61,378 nucleotides of DNA, from positions 984,853 through 1,046,230 of the forward strand of contig SCFE01000005.1 of assembly GCA_004352715.1 (NCBI GenBank), read 5' to 3'. A program made the position numbers and the translations under genes. Origin of the DNA: Hofstenia miamia (taxonomy: Eukaryota; Xenacoelomorpha; Acoela). Every line of letters begins with the position of its first letter. Position 1 is the first letter of the stretch. The notes below the pieces were generated by a model that saw only the letters and a list, made by a program, of their open reading frames with translations, made no database searches and was not told the origin of the DNA. Below, in pieces: positions 1 through 11,060 of the stretch.

Positions 1-132
1 ATGCTGTCATTTTTTTCCTTTTGACTTCCAGTAGGCATGCCATTTCTTGGAACAGGTTGCTCTCAAATTGTGGCCCCTTATCCATGATTATCATCTCTAT
101 TGGCCTGAACTTCAGAATCCATTCTTTCATTA

Positions 133-807
133 CTATGTTGGCAGTTGTTTCAGCCTTGCATATTTGGTGAAATTGTCCACCATCACTAAGAGGTACTGGT
201 ACCCCTCCTCATCTTTTGAAAACATTTCCAAATATATATGTATGATCTCATTCAGTTGTGTCTCTATGATCTTTTCTAGTGGTGCCCTCTGTGTCAGAAA
301 ATGTTGTTTATTATGGAGGAGACATTCTGTACATTTGTTGATGATCTCTTCTGTGACCTTCCATATTGCCATTGTAAAAAATCTTGTATTGAACGTGCTC
401 TCCATTTGTGTGATGCCTAAATGGCCCTTCTCATGAATTTTCCTTACTAGTTTGCATTTAAATTACTCTGGTAATGCAATTCTATTGGTTTGTCCTTCCA
501 CATATAGGAGTCTGTTCTTGTTCCTTTTCCATCTGTACCTCTCATAGTAACTCTTGGTTAACTTTGATAATTTCACACTTGGTTCTTGTAATTTTTTTAT
601 GATTTTGCTTATTATCAAGTCATCCTTCTGTTTTTCTATAATTTCAGACTCTGATATTTCCTCCTTTATCATGATTGGTAGCACTGCTTTTCCCTTCTTA
701 TCAACATTCATATCCAGGAGCCCCATATACTCTGTGTGTGGTAGAAATTGGAACTGTTTTTTCTCTCTGTCTTCCTTGGTTGCATTTCTCTGATACTCAG
801 GAAGCAC
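133..807 (-). pseudogene. Gypsy copy 1 integrase: N-terminal zinc domain and start of catalytic core
   Basis: One frame runs from about 807 down to 133, interrupted by a single TAA near 458-460. It contains the integrase HHCC zinc-binding domain (IHEKGHLG, then about 30 residues later CTEC) followed by the beginning of the DDE core (GYQYLLVMVDNFTKYA). At the position where the first catalytic Asp is expected (H-x-D) the sequence reads HIY, so the core looks inactivated. The stretch before the zinc domain is a poorly conserved polar linker between RNase H and integrase. The remaining core and any C-terminal domain lie past position 1 or are too decayed to read. Confidence 0.8.
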
Positions 808-940
808 AGTCCAAAAGCTGGCATTTGTTTGCAGTGTGACTGTTCAGTGTTCAATCATGAAGGTGAATTTGTTTAGGTATTCAATCCATCTCAACACTAT
901 TCCTGATTTATCACCTGAAAACTTCTTGAGCCATGCCAAT

Positions 941-1008
941 CAGCTGTTGTCAGTGTGAACTCTAAATTGCTGTCCAGCTGTTGTCAGTGTGAACTCTAAA
1001 TTGCTGTC
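941..1008. repeat. 34-bp tandem duplication inside Gypsy copy 1
   Basis: The 34-mer beginning cagctgttgtcagtgtgaac is present twice in a row (941-974 and 975-1008). It duplicates part of the RNase H coding sequence around the motif RVHTDN. The 34-nt period breaks the reading frame, so it is a decay event and not a functional repeat. Confidence 0.9.
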
Positions 1009-1039
1009 CTATTAGGAAGTGCCTAAACTTTTTTATGAT

Positions 1040-1456
1040 CTAGATCAGTGCCAGCATCTCCAATTTTGTTGACCCATAGTTCTCTTCACTTGATTGCAAC
1101 TTGCAACTAAAGAATTGTATGGGTACTTCCTTGCCATCCTTTAGTTGTCCAAGTGTTGCTCTAATTGCTACCTTGCTGGCATTGCAGTCCAGTATAAATG
1201 TTTTGTTGTAATTACGCATGTTCAGTGATGGCAATTTTGCTAGTTCTTCTTTTATCTTGTCTAGCTCCTCCTGCTCCTGCCATGTCCATATAAATGGTAC
1301 TGACTTTCTCATCAGCCACATTATCTTGGTAGTCTTCCCTGTGATGTTGTGGATAAGCGTCCTGGAATAATTGAAGAAGCCCATTATCCTCTGGATGTCC
1401 TTCTTGTTGTTCAGTTTCTCTATTCTCCTGATCATATCTCTTGTGTTGTCCTTCAT
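1040..1456 (-). pseudogene. Gypsy copy 1 RT connection and RNase H domain
   Basis: The 138-codon open segment starts with the post-RT linker (IQRIMGFFNYSRTLI), continues with a connection region (PFIWTWQEQEELDKIKEEL) and enters RNase H with FILDCNASKVAIRATLG, the family's catalytic Asp followed by the A-S...G signature. The C-terminal part reads YGSTKLEMLALI, then a TAG where Trp is usual, and on in the same frame through IKKFRHFL to RVHTDN. The expected architecture is therefore intact apart from a single nonsense change and the 34-bp duplication. Confidence 0.85.
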
Positions 1457-2053
1457 GCATATTTACCCTTTTTCAATGACTCTCCTAAGAATATGATTTT
1501 CTCCTTTAAAATGTTGCACTTGTTTCCATTGATTCTCATGCTGGCTTTTTGGAGGATTGATAATGTTTGTTCCAGTTTCTGCATGTGGTCCTTGATCATG
1601 TCACTCATCACAATGATGTCATCAATATATGTGTTTACTCTGTCCTCCATCTTGTGTTACTTATTTTTCAACACTTTTGTTATGTATTTTGAAATGTTGT
1701 GGGCATGTTACATAGAACAAAAAGCCATGTATATCCATAAGGAGTTATGAACACCGTTTTTTCAATGTCTTCTGCTTCCATTCTCACCTGCCAATATGCT
1801 TTGCTTAAGTCTATTAAGGTGAAGTACTTGTGGTTGCTCACTTCATATAGCATGTCCTCTATCCTGGGCAGTGGGTATGATTCTTTTTTGTTACTTCATT
1901 CAACTTCCAGAAGTCTATGCATAACCTGTGTTTGTCTCCCTGTTTCACGAATACTGTGGGTGTGGCATATGGGCTTTCAGTGGGTCGTATTATTTTGTTA
2001 TCAATTAGTTCATTGAGTATCCTGTTGTTTTCATCCTTCATCTGTTCTGGCAC
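1453..2053 (-). pseudogene. Gypsy copy 1 reverse transcriptase
   Basis: In minus-strand order: the N-terminal RT motif at 2053-1859 (IIRPTESPYATPTVFV, then HRLCIDFWKLNEVTKK), the palm motif near 1830-1780 (YFTLIDLSKAYWQV) and the catalytic box NTYIDDIIV near 1635-1610. At least two frameshifts separate these blocks. One lies in an A-run after NEVTKK near 1885-1890 and another lies around 1700-1720 in the FGLCN region, so no functional RT can be made. The homopolymer-associated shift could be partly sequencing error. Confidence 0.88.
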
Positions 2054-2277
2054 TCACCTTGATGGCAGTTTTATGGGTTTGTTTGTTGTCATAATAATCT
2101 TGTGTGTCTCACCTATTGCTTGTCCCACACTTATTTCTCCATAATTGAATATCCATTTGTGTCTATCTAGCACCTCTCAAAGTTGTTGCAATTGTGCTGT
2201 ACTCAAATGTTGATATTCCTTTTTCAACAATTCCAGCATTTTGTATTGGTCTTCCTCTTCAGCTTTTGTCCCTCCAC

Positions 2278-2355
2278 CCTTGAGTCAGCTGTGGGGAGTA
2301 CTTGCTACATCAATGGTTTTCATCCACTTACCCTTGAGTCAGCAGTGTGGAGTAC
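2278..2355. repeat. Imperfect short direct duplication in Gypsy copy 1
   Basis: The sequence cccttgagtcagctgtgggg and a slightly diverged copy, cccttgagtcagcagtgtgg, occur about 53 bp apart between the protease and RT coding blocks. It looks like a local slippage duplication. No function is inferred. Confidence 0.7.
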
Positions 2356-2581
2356 CTCCTGTTTTCATTTGTAAGTCCTCAAGTCAACCATACAAACTAC
2401 TCTGCTCATCAATGTCTTCCATTGCTCTCCAAATAGCTTTGATACTAGATCTGACATACTGTCTGAATATTCGTACATTTGCTTTCTTCACATTGATATT
2501 CTAATTTGTTGCATTAAGTATCAGGACTTTTCTTCTGCTGTTTTTTATCACACATGTGCTTGATGGCATCAACACTCTCTT

Positions 2582-3126
2582 TTAATTGATCCCTTTATTG
2601 TTGTAAATCATTATATTTGCTGTTATTGTGTCTTCTGTTTTCACTCTGTGCATGCTCCATTGATATGGTTGCAATTTTATATCTTCCTCCAATTCAAACA
2701 CTATCATTGACGGCTTTCCTTCTTGCTCTTTGATTTTGATTTCCCATACTTTGATCATTCTGTCAGTGTAATTTATTACACATCCATTTTTTGTCAGGAA
2801 ATCATCACCTAGTATCACCTCATATGGTAGTAAATTGTTGTGGGTGTCTATTACCACTAGAGTTTGCTCAAAGGTTGTGTTTGCTATTCTGATCTATCTA
2901 CTCTTTCATGTCTATGTACTCTCCAGATGTATTAATTAGTCTTTTGTTCAAACACTGTAAGTCTTCTCATTTAAATCCCAGTTTTGTCACGCACTCATCT
3001 GTTATTATTGATGTTGCTGCTCCCATATCAATCAATGCTTTTGTTAAAATCCCATTTATCATTATCATTATCATGTTAATGTTATCCAAATTTGTCATAA
3101 TCATAATCAGTGCTAGGTTTTTTTGA
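2582..3126 (-). pseudogene. Gypsy copy 1 aspartic protease
   Basis: The flap-side N-terminal half carries ALIDMGAATSII (active-site codons at 3024-3029). The family motif is DTGA, so Thr is replaced by Met, which one C-to-T change in an ACG codon would give. Downstream, 2857-2582 holds the second half with the ILGDDFLTKNGCVINY motif (the usual I-L-G-x-D-F-L of retropepsins). A stop near 2890-2900 separates the halves. It would have matured the Gag-Pol polyprotein; here it is inactive. Confidence 0.85.
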
Positions 3127-3256
3127 GTTGGCGCTCTGAGTAGTTTTCTGATTCTTCCTCTGCTTGGGGATCCTCTACCAATTCTGATTCAGATTTGATT
3201 ATGTCCTCATCATCAAAATACACTTCTTCCTCTCTGATCATATTGATTTGCTTACT

Positions 3257-3298
3257 GCACTAATCCTTTCTGTGCCCCTTTTGTCCACAAGCATAGCA
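3257..3298 (-). pseudogene. Gypsy copy 1 nucleocapsid CCHC zinc knuckle with internal stop
   Basis: The minus strand reads CYACGQKGHRKD, then TAG, then C. This is the C-x2-C-x4-H-x4-C spacing of a retroviral-type RNA-binding knuckle, with a stop codon just before the last Cys. It marks the end of gag and places the protease directly after it. Confidence 0.85.
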
Positions 3299-3963
3299 CT
3301 TTATGTCTCTTCCTCTTACTTTCTTTGATTTCCCATCCTTGTTTTTTATGTTGATGAATTTTTCTGCTTTCTTCTCTTTGTACTCCTTGGTGTTCCCTGT
3401 CTGTGTTTTGTAGTTATTTCTCCATTCTGTCAGTTTTCCTTATTCCATATTACCTTTTTGTAGATGTGAGCATTATTCTCTATTGTTGCCTGTATGTCTA
3501 TGGCTTTTTGAAGGTTTCATTTTCATAATGGTCTATGAAGTCTCTGATTAATAATTTGTAATTTCATTTTGTATCCACATCAAGGAGCAAGTAGTGTTGA
3601 GAGGCTGCCCCTGTTAAATATAGTGGGAACCTTGTGGCTGCTGCCCTTTGGCTCACTTTCCTATCTGCCATCATAATCTTGAACATTTGCAGCCATTCCA
3701 GAAATGTCGGGTTATAGCTGTCCACTTTCCTGTTAAATTTAGGCAGAATTGGCTTACATGGTATTGTGTTGTTGTGACTATTTTCTCATACACTGGTTTC
3801 TTTTTTCTATTTATTTGTTCACTAACTGTGAGTTGACTTGTCACCACTCTCATTATTTCAATGATGATCTTTCTTTTTTCCTCTTCCTCTTCTTCCTCCA
3901 TTTCTCTGAGGTGTTTTTTTAAAGTTCATGGGTGATGCTCATAAGCTCCTTTCCTCCCTCTGT

Positions 3964-4497
3964 TCAATTATCCTTTTGTGCATTGCTGTTACCTTCAGAT
4001 TTTCTTCTCTGTTTTCTAGTAGTTCTTTCAATTTCCATCTCAGATCTTCTATTTCTCATTTCTGGTGCCAGGTGTTTCGTTAAGGCCTTAATGTCTCTCT
4101 GGAAGTTTTTGCTTTGGTTATCCAAGTGGTTATAGATTTCAATTTTCAGTTCACTTAGTGTGTTCTTGTTCTCTTGTTCCAATGTTGACATTCTCTCCAT
4201 TAATTGTTGTATCTTGGATCTCAATATTGTCTCTGTTTCAATTGTTTGACATAGGATGTTTAGAACTTCATTGGATCCTGTTTCTGGAGACATGTGTAGG
4301 GTTTCCAATTCTATGGGGGATACATCTGTCTCTGGATGCACTCTCCTTGGGGTGGGAGTTGTTTTGTTTGTGCCTGCCTTGGCACTACCTTTTTTCCTCA
4401 TGTGTTTGGCATCTTTAAGTACAAATTGTAGTGGCTGGTAGATTGGTGTGACTCTTTGTCTTTCACCTGCTCTACATAGTTGTAGTTGTTGGCTCAT
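3964..4497 (-). pseudogene. Gypsy copy 1 gag N-terminal region
   Basis: This 177-codon open frame is rich in Glu, Lys and Gln, with a predicted coiled coil around residues 95-145 (LMERMSTLEQENKNTL and following). It lies between the 5' leader and the zinc knuckle, where capsid/matrix coding belongs. No sequence motif beyond the coiled coil identifies it; the call rests on position. The remainder of gag (about 3300-3960) is broken into other frames. Confidence 0.6.
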
Positions 4498-5350
4498 AGC
4501 TGGCTGTATGTTATCTCTGCTTCCTTGCCTGTTTTCTGCTATTTTGGTTGCTCTGGTTATTCATTGACTTTAAGTTTCAAGTTCAGATGTTGAACTGATT
4601 CTTCTTCTTCTGTTCTTTAACTGTCATGGTTGCCATGTAGCATCTGCTACCATAGGTTAAATGATTCTTTCAAATTATTGTTCCTTATTCTATGTGGGTA
4701 GGGATGTATGCATATTAGCTATTTATTGTATGCATTTCTGTTAATCTTCACTTACCTGAAATAATTGAATACTGTTTAGGTAACTCTGCCATCATAGCTC
4801 TACTCCATGATTGGTGTGTATGTGGCCTCTGGCCAACTCTGATCTCTGCATCACCTCACTTGTGTTTCCATTGCTGAATTAAGTAGCTCTGTACCTCAAC
4901 TCAACAAAGTTCTTATGTGTTCCCTATCCTAACTCAGTGTAGTTCTCAATGCTAATTGTAACTGACTTAAACTCAATTTGTATTGTGTATGTAATTCACT
5001 TCACAACCTTGCAATGTCACTAGCTGCTTGATAATTACTACTTCAGCCATTACTGAAAAACTATTGGCTTTAGATAAGTTAATACAATTAAGTTACATAA
5101 CAACTTGCAGCTTCCTACCTTACATTTAAATAACATAATACATGCTCAGTCTCTTTATCAGTCTATTATGGGTCCCCTAAGTCTATCAGATAAAATATAT
5201 ATAACTTATGGTAGGCTATCCAGCCCTTTTGCCAATGTTAATTATTAGTTACATTTAAATGATCAAATCAATAGCCAGCTAAACAGAGTAAAACTCCTAT
5301 TTGTATACCTAACATAAATGCAGGTTCATGGTTTGGATCAAGGACCCTCG

Positions 5351-5362
5351 AGTTGCTCCCAA
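5351..5362 (-). other. Primer-binding-site-like 12-mer next to LTR
   Basis: Immediately inside the 5' LTR of copy 1, the minus strand reads TTGGGAGCAACT. The same 12-mer adjoins the other LTR at 8638-8649, after which the two sequences diverge. Its position fits a tRNA primer-binding site for minus-strand DNA synthesis. I could not match it to a particular tRNA. Confidence 0.55.
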
Positions 5363-5773
5363 TGTGTTCCCAAACCACTACTACTGCATTTACCATTTAG
5401 CTTGACATTCTGTATAAATAATCAAACTGATCTAAAATCTAAAGATAAGATTTTTAAAGAATTTACTTCAACAATTTCCAAAATGTTTCTTTATAGTTAA
5501 CTTTCAAAAAGTACCTGTTGTTCAAAATTCAAATTTGTATTGTCTGCCAAAAATGGCTAAAAATAATGGAAGCAAATTCACCCCCTTTGTTTGGTCAAAA
5601 TTTGACGACAAGTACTAATTTGCTATGTTATTACTTGGTTGCATTTACAAAGATAATCTGATAATTAAACTTAAATTGTTTTTCTAATTAATAATCATAA
5701 TTCAATATTAGTTTCAACTAATCATCTGATCTTTTTTCTTCATTAGCAGCATTATGCTTTGGATTATGCTACA
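5363..5773 (-). repeat. LTR of Gypsy copy 1 (5' LTR)
   Basis: This 411-bp block begins TGTGTTCCC and ends ATGCTACA on the plus strand, so it has TG...CA ends. It is repeated with only scattered differences at 8650-9068. In element orientation (minus) it starts TGTAGCATAATCC and ends GGGAACACA, followed by the PBS-like 12-mer and, about 870 bp on, gag. The matching partner defines both ends. Confidence 0.85.
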
Positions 5774-7545
5774 CGCCCTCCTCAGCTTGCATTATGTATT
5801 AAGTAATGGAAAAAATAGCTAGTTTTCCAACTCATCATAGGGCTGTGATACTTTGTTCATTTTATTTTCAAATTCTATCAAATCTTCATCCTTGTAACAA
5901 ACTAATTAAACTAATTTAAAGCAGTATTTAGCACTGATACAAACAACAATTGATCAAAATCAAAAAAGTATGGCCCTGCAGTAAAAATTTTATTGGAAAA
6001 TGGTAGTTGCTTCTTCCTACCTAAAAGTTATGCAGATAAAGCTACAGGGGAAAAATACAAGATGTTTATCAGACTTAAAATTCAATGTGGCAAGGATAAA
6101 CCAGCAATATATCTAGGTGGCAAAACACAAACTGTATTCAGATTTAGCATATAATTTATTTAGAATAAATATATATGTACCACTGATTTTTACTTCAATT
6201 GTTAAGAAATTAGTACTTACAAGTGAAACAAAAAACTTGATTTAAGAAACATTCAGTAAATTCTAGGTGTTTAAAAATTTTTAAAGATATAAGCATATTT
6301 TTTAAAATTCAAAACAAAACAACTTACCATTAAATCCAGAACAATAGAAATTAGAATGGAATCTCACATGGGTTTTTTTCATATGTAAAATGATATTTGA
6401 ATTAAATACAATTATTAACACTTAAAACTGAATTTCTATTAAATTTAAAACTTGATAAAAATAATAAAAACAACAAGACAAATGAATATTTGTAATAACT
6501 TAACATTGTTAGACCAAATGTGAATGCTCAAATTAAGCTCATATTAATAAAGCAAATAGCTCTTATAATTGTAAATTTTTTGCAAAAGAAATTATATTTA
6601 CTTTTTCACAATTGTGGATATGTTTATTGAGCATTTAATTATAAGACAAGTTATATTCATTCACTGTAAGCTTTCTAGCTGTGCAATTTACCCATTTTTC
6701 ATTGTTCAAAGCCATGAAATGTGAGCATGTATTATTTGAAGTGTGAGGGAACAGCTTCAATAATGTTTACTATATCAAGGAATTGTTGATTTTAATCAGT
6801 AAAAAACTTTACATTCTTACAGTACACTACTTGAAGGCAATGTTTTACTCTCTCCCATCTCATATATGAAAAAGTTTTAACTGGTATGAGCAGAACTTCC
6901 ATCATATTGTGCTTACAGAAGGCAATCTCAAAAGTGAACAAAGTGTTTTGGGGATGTGATGCTATGAACTGTGAATTTCTTAGTCAAATAATCTCACAAC
7001 TGGTGGAAAATTTATTGAACTTTGTATTTTGGTACCTACAGAACATGGGGGACTCTATCAGTTGTATACAAGACTATTACAGATTTGTATGTTTAATAAA
7101 GAATTGTGGTATATTTGATTTTACTAGTAAATGTAAATTTAAGAAATTCATTGTAAGGTCTCTACTCAAAGTGAAATACAAAGTGAATGATTTATTTCTT
7201 ACTACTTTTTTTAAAACCATTATTTATTTATTAGCTATATAAAGGAAAATAATATATTTTAAATACATTATCACTTGAATCTATAACTATTAATTCCCAA
7301 AAGCATGTAATTTATACAATGAATTATATGGAAAATGTTACTTTTCTTTTTTTTTTAAATTTATAATGATTCAACCTTTGCAATAATTGTTTGCTACATG
7401 TAGAAAGAATGGAAAAACAAAATGGAAAATGCTGTTTATTCTTTTCAGAAAGTTAATTATTTACAAAATTGTAATACAATACATTTTCTTTCACCTTGCA
7501 AAAATACTAAATCATTTTTGTGAAAGAGTTTTTTGTCTAGCAAGA
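5774..7545. other. Non-coding stretch left of the first gap
   Basis: AT-rich sequence almost free of CpG. I see no recognisable gene or transposon domain in it. A 118-codon open frame at 6886-7242 has no motif and strongly AT-biased composition, so I do not call it. The first about 40 bp beyond the LTR contain ttaagtaatg, which also follows the other LTR at 9069-9079. Confidence 0.6.
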
Positions 7546-8545
7546 NNNNNNNNNNNNNNNNNNNNNNNNNNNNNNNNNNNNNNNNNNNNNNNNNNNNNNN
7601 NNNNNNNNNNNNNNNNNNNNNNNNNNNNNNNNNNNNNNNNNNNNNNNNNNNNNNNNNNNNNNNNNNNNNNNNNNNNNNNNNNNNNNNNNNNNNNNNNNNN
7701 NNNNNNNNNNNNNNNNNNNNNNNNNNNNNNNNNNNNNNNNNNNNNNNNNNNNNNNNNNNNNNNNNNNNNNNNNNNNNNNNNNNNNNNNNNNNNNNNNNNN
7801 NNNNNNNNNNNNNNNNNNNNNNNNNNNNNNNNNNNNNNNNNNNNNNNNNNNNNNNNNNNNNNNNNNNNNNNNNNNNNNNNNNNNNNNNNNNNNNNNNNNN
7901 NNNNNNNNNNNNNNNNNNNNNNNNNNNNNNNNNNNNNNNNNNNNNNNNNNNNNNNNNNNNNNNNNNNNNNNNNNNNNNNNNNNNNNNNNNNNNNNNNNNN
8001 NNNNNNNNNNNNNNNNNNNNNNNNNNNNNNNNNNNNNNNNNNNNNNNNNNNNNNNNNNNNNNNNNNNNNNNNNNNNNNNNNNNNNNNNNNNNNNNNNNNN
8101 NNNNNNNNNNNNNNNNNNNNNNNNNNNNNNNNNNNNNNNNNNNNNNNNNNNNNNNNNNNNNNNNNNNNNNNNNNNNNNNNNNNNNNNNNNNNNNNNNNNN
8201 NNNNNNNNNNNNNNNNNNNNNNNNNNNNNNNNNNNNNNNNNNNNNNNNNNNNNNNNNNNNNNNNNNNNNNNNNNNNNNNNNNNNNNNNNNNNNNNNNNNN
8301 NNNNNNNNNNNNNNNNNNNNNNNNNNNNNNNNNNNNNNNNNNNNNNNNNNNNNNNNNNNNNNNNNNNNNNNNNNNNNNNNNNNNNNNNNNNNNNNNNNNN
8401 NNNNNNNNNNNNNNNNNNNNNNNNNNNNNNNNNNNNNNNNNNNNNNNNNNNNNNNNNNNNNNNNNNNNNNNNNNNNNNNNNNNNNNNNNNNNNNNNNNNN
8501 NNNNNNNNNNNNNNNNNNNNNNNNNNNNNNNNNNNNNNNNNNNNN
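7546..8545. other. Assembly gap, 1000 N
   Basis: Exactly 1000 unknown bases, the usual default for a gap of unknown size. Sequence on the right edge (8546-8571) repeats an internal LTR segment, so the gap sits in repetitive LTR-retrotransposon DNA. Confidence 0.99.
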
Positions 8546-8649
8546 AAAGATAAGATTTTCAAAGAATTTACAGATTTTTTAGTAATATTTCTTTCATCTT
8601 TTTGTAGTTGTCTAGTTCACCTATTGCTTTCACATCAAGTTGCTCCCAA
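8546..8649 (-). repeat. LTR fragment and short unique segment beside the gap
   Basis: Positions 8546-8571 match the internal LTR sequence around 8729-8754, so a third, partial LTR copy touches the gap. Positions 8572-8637 match nothing else here. Positions 8638-8649 are the PBS-like 12-mer. The arrangement indicates nested or rearranged LTR elements across the gap. Confidence 0.6.
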
Positions 8650-9068
8650 TGTGTTCCCAAAGCACTACTACTGCATTTACTGTTGAGCTTGAGATTCTGT
8701 ATAAATAATCAAACCAATCTAAAATCTAAAGATAAGATTTTCAAAGAATTTACTTCAACAATTTCCAAAATGATTTCTCACTTATTTATAGTTAACTTTC
8801 AAAAAGTACCTGTCATTTGAAATAAAAATTTGTATTGTCTGCCAAAATGGCTAAAAATAATGGAAGCAAATACGCCCACTTCATTTGGTCAAAATTTGAT
8901 GACAAGTACTAATTTGCTATGTTATTACTTGGCTGCATTTACAAAGATAATCTGATAATTAAACTTAAATTGTTTTTCCAATTAATAATCATAATTCGAT
9001 CTTAGTTTTGACCTAATCATCTGATCTTCTTTCTTCATTAGCAGCATTATGCTTTGGATTATGCTACA
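8650..9068 (-). repeat. Second LTR, same family as copy 1
   Basis: This 419-bp block is nearly identical to 5363-5773, has the same TG...CA ends and is followed on the minus strand by the same PBS-like 12-mer. That arrangement suggests a 5' LTR of a further element mostly hidden in the gap, and not the 3' LTR of copy 2. Its upstream end abuts a truncated integrase reading frame of copy 2, so it probably inserted into or recombined with copy 2. Confidence 0.8.
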
Positions 9069-9500
9069 TTAAGTAATGTTTTACTTAAACATTTTATAGT
9101 GCTAATGAAGAATTTCAAGTTGATGTAATAGTTCTTGTGTCAATGAACTTTCAATTTGTGTGCCACACTCAGTAACAATTGTGGTCATTGGACCTAAGTG
9201 CAGTATCCAATTATGCAAAATAGTTGATGGAATTGTTTGTGCTGTTTAATCAATAATGGGTATTATATTTGCATACTTAGTGAATTTGTCAACCATTATA
9301 AGGATGTATTAGTAGCATCATCATCCTAGGACAATTGTTTGATATCAATGTGTATTATTTGATTTGGTGTTGTAATTTGTTGTAATACACTGTGTTGTAA
9401 AGGAAAGTGTGCAGTGTTAGTGATGACACAGGTCTTAAATTTATTTATTACTTCATATATAATTGCTCTAAGGCTGAGACAAATAAATTGTGTGTTTAAT
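9069..9500 (-). pseudogene. Gypsy copy 2 integrase core, truncated
   Basis: Minus-strand reading in shifting frames gives IIHIDIKQLS (first catalytic Asp retained), IMVDKFTKYANIIPIID and, close to the LTR, TTIVTECGTQIESSL, which corresponds to the second catalytic region (family: I-x-T/S-D-x-G-x-x-F). The frame then meets the LTR at 9068, so the third catalytic Glu and the C-terminal domain are absent. Confidence 0.7.
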
Positions 9501-10149
9501 GTATTTTCAGTTTGGATGGCACTGACATGGCCTCTTTCATGGAATTTGCATGTTATTTCTCATTTGTAGTATTTGGGAATTGCAATTTCATCATGGTGCT
9601 TATCTGCTACAAATAGAAAACCATTAGTTATTAGTTGTCATTTGTAGGAAATTAAAAATTTAAATGTTTTATTTAATTGTGTATCTGGATGTATTAATTT
9701 ATTAATGATTTGTGTTAATTCCATATCATTTTTCTGGTGTATTATTATTTCTATTTCTGATATTTCCTCTTTAAGTTGTATGTGTAATATTGGGTGCCTT
9801 GTCTATCAGTGTTTAGGATATGGAGATTATTGTATGTTGATTTAGAGTTAAAGGAAAATGGGACCCTATCAAATATTTTTTGTGTCATCCCAATGGTAGT
9901 AAGGAAGAGCTGTCATTAAATCAGCATTAGTATGTTGTTTTCCTATTCAATGAATGATGGTAAAAATGAAATTTGTTAGATATTTGATCCAATGAGCTAT
10001 TATGTTGGAGCAGTCACCTGAAAATTGCTTTAGCCAAATGAGCCCAGAATTGTCAGTGTGAACTGTAAGAAGTGACTGATTGAGTAAGAAATAGAAAAAA
10101 GCATTTCAAATTTGGTGGACATATAGTTAAGCTCTGTTGGTTTGAGTTT

Positions 10150-10371
10150 TCAAACAAAAAATTGAATTGGAGATTTGGTAACATTGATAAATTGAATTAA
10201 TGTAGCACCTATTGAGATGGAACTAGCATCACAGTCAATGATGAACTCCTTGGAGATGTCAGGTGTATTTAAGCTTGGTAATTTATTTAATTTGGTTTTC
10301 AATTTATTGAGTTTGGTTTGTTGTTGCCATGACCATTTGAAAGGCACTTTACCTTTTAATAAATTAGACAT
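10150..10371 (-). pseudogene. Gypsy copy 2 RNase H start
   Basis: The 73-codon frame contains the RT-RNase H connection (PFKWSWQQQTKLNKLKTKL) and the RNase H opening EFIIDCDASSISIGATL, with the catalytic Asp and the D-A-S...G-A-x-L pattern. Its equivalent in copy 1 lies at 1040-1456. The rest of RNase H is not open. Confidence 0.8.
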
Positions 10372-10448
10372 GTGAATAGTCTTAAAGAAACCTAATATTT
10401 GTTGTAAATCTCTTTGTTGTTTAAAGGTAAAATTATATTTATTGTAGA

Positions 10449-11060
10449 TTAGGCACCTTCTTTTAAACTAATTATATTTTTCTGAATTTGTTGCACTAGG
10501 AAAGTTACAGATGGTTGAAGTAATTTGCATTTTTTACTGTTAATTTTTAAGACAGATTGTGTTAATAAATGTAATATCTTTTCTAACTTATTAATGTGCT
10601 CATCAACAGTTTTGAATGGTATTAAAATGTCATCAATATATACAGTGGCACAATCTTCCAAATTGTTATTGGATGTTTGTAGTATTTTAGTGATGTAACA
10701 TTGGAAGGTTGCAGAGCATTGCATAGCCCAAAGGCCATATAAAGCCACTCAAAAAGATCATATGATGTGATAAAAGCTGTTTTCTCAATATCTGATTTGT
10801 GCATTAGAATTTGCCAATAGGCTTTGCACAAGTTGAGTGTGGTGAAGAAGGAATTCTGGCAAGTGGTATACAGTATTTTATTGATATGTGGCAAAGGAAA
10901 AGCATCTTTTTTGTTATGTTGTTTAGCTTTCTAAATCAATGCAAAGATGATACTTGTTGTTTTGTTTTATGAATACAGTCAGTGATGGATGAAGGGCTTT
11001 TGGATGGTTGTATTATACCATTGTTAAGTAAATCAGTAATAATTTTATTCCTGTTTAAGC
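10449..11060 (-). pseudogene. Gypsy copy 2 reverse transcriptase
   Basis: Pieces in minus-strand order: GIIQPSKSPSS near 11000 and KYHLCIDL near 10960 (N-terminal RT); FFTTLNLCKAYWQILM at about 10860-10810; ATVYIDDILI near 10650-10625 with the catalytic Y-x-D-D. The thumb-side segment KINSKKCKLLQPSVTFL follows. Several frame changes separate these blocks, so the enzyme is non-functional. Confidence 0.82.

Larger units (their letters stand above)
1..5773 (-). mobile_element. Ty3/Gypsy LTR retrotransposon copy 1 (decayed, 3' end beyond window)
   Basis: Reading the minus strand from high to low coordinates gives the canonical Ty3/Gypsy order: 5' LTR (5363-5773), primer-binding-site-like 12-mer, leader, gag with coiled coil, CCHC zinc knuckle, aspartic protease, reverse transcriptase with YIDD, RNase H and integrase. 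The integrase core runs to the window edge, so the 3' LTR is not seen. The copy is dead. It has frameshifts in RT, a stop inside the zinc knuckle, a stop in RNase H at a position where the family has Trp, and the protease active-site DTG reads DMG. Some lesions (ACG to ATG in the protease; CGA to TGA after RNase H) fit CpG deamination, in keeping with the CpG depletion of this block. Family assignment is firm; clade is not determined. Confidence 0.9.

Noticed and set aside
1349-1750. 133-codon plus-strand open frame, and similar plus-strand frames at 47-436, 554-793 and 3932-4441
   Set aside because: Antisense shadows of the Gypsy copy 1 RT, integrase and gag on the minus strand.
6886-7242. 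118-codon plus-strand open frame
   Set aside because: No motif, no splice context, AT-biased residue content; chance open frame in CpG-poor DNA cannot be excluded.
7387-8582. Long open frames crossing the N run
   Set aside because: They exist only because N codons are not read as stops; the same holds for frames across 34346-34625 and 46172-47171.
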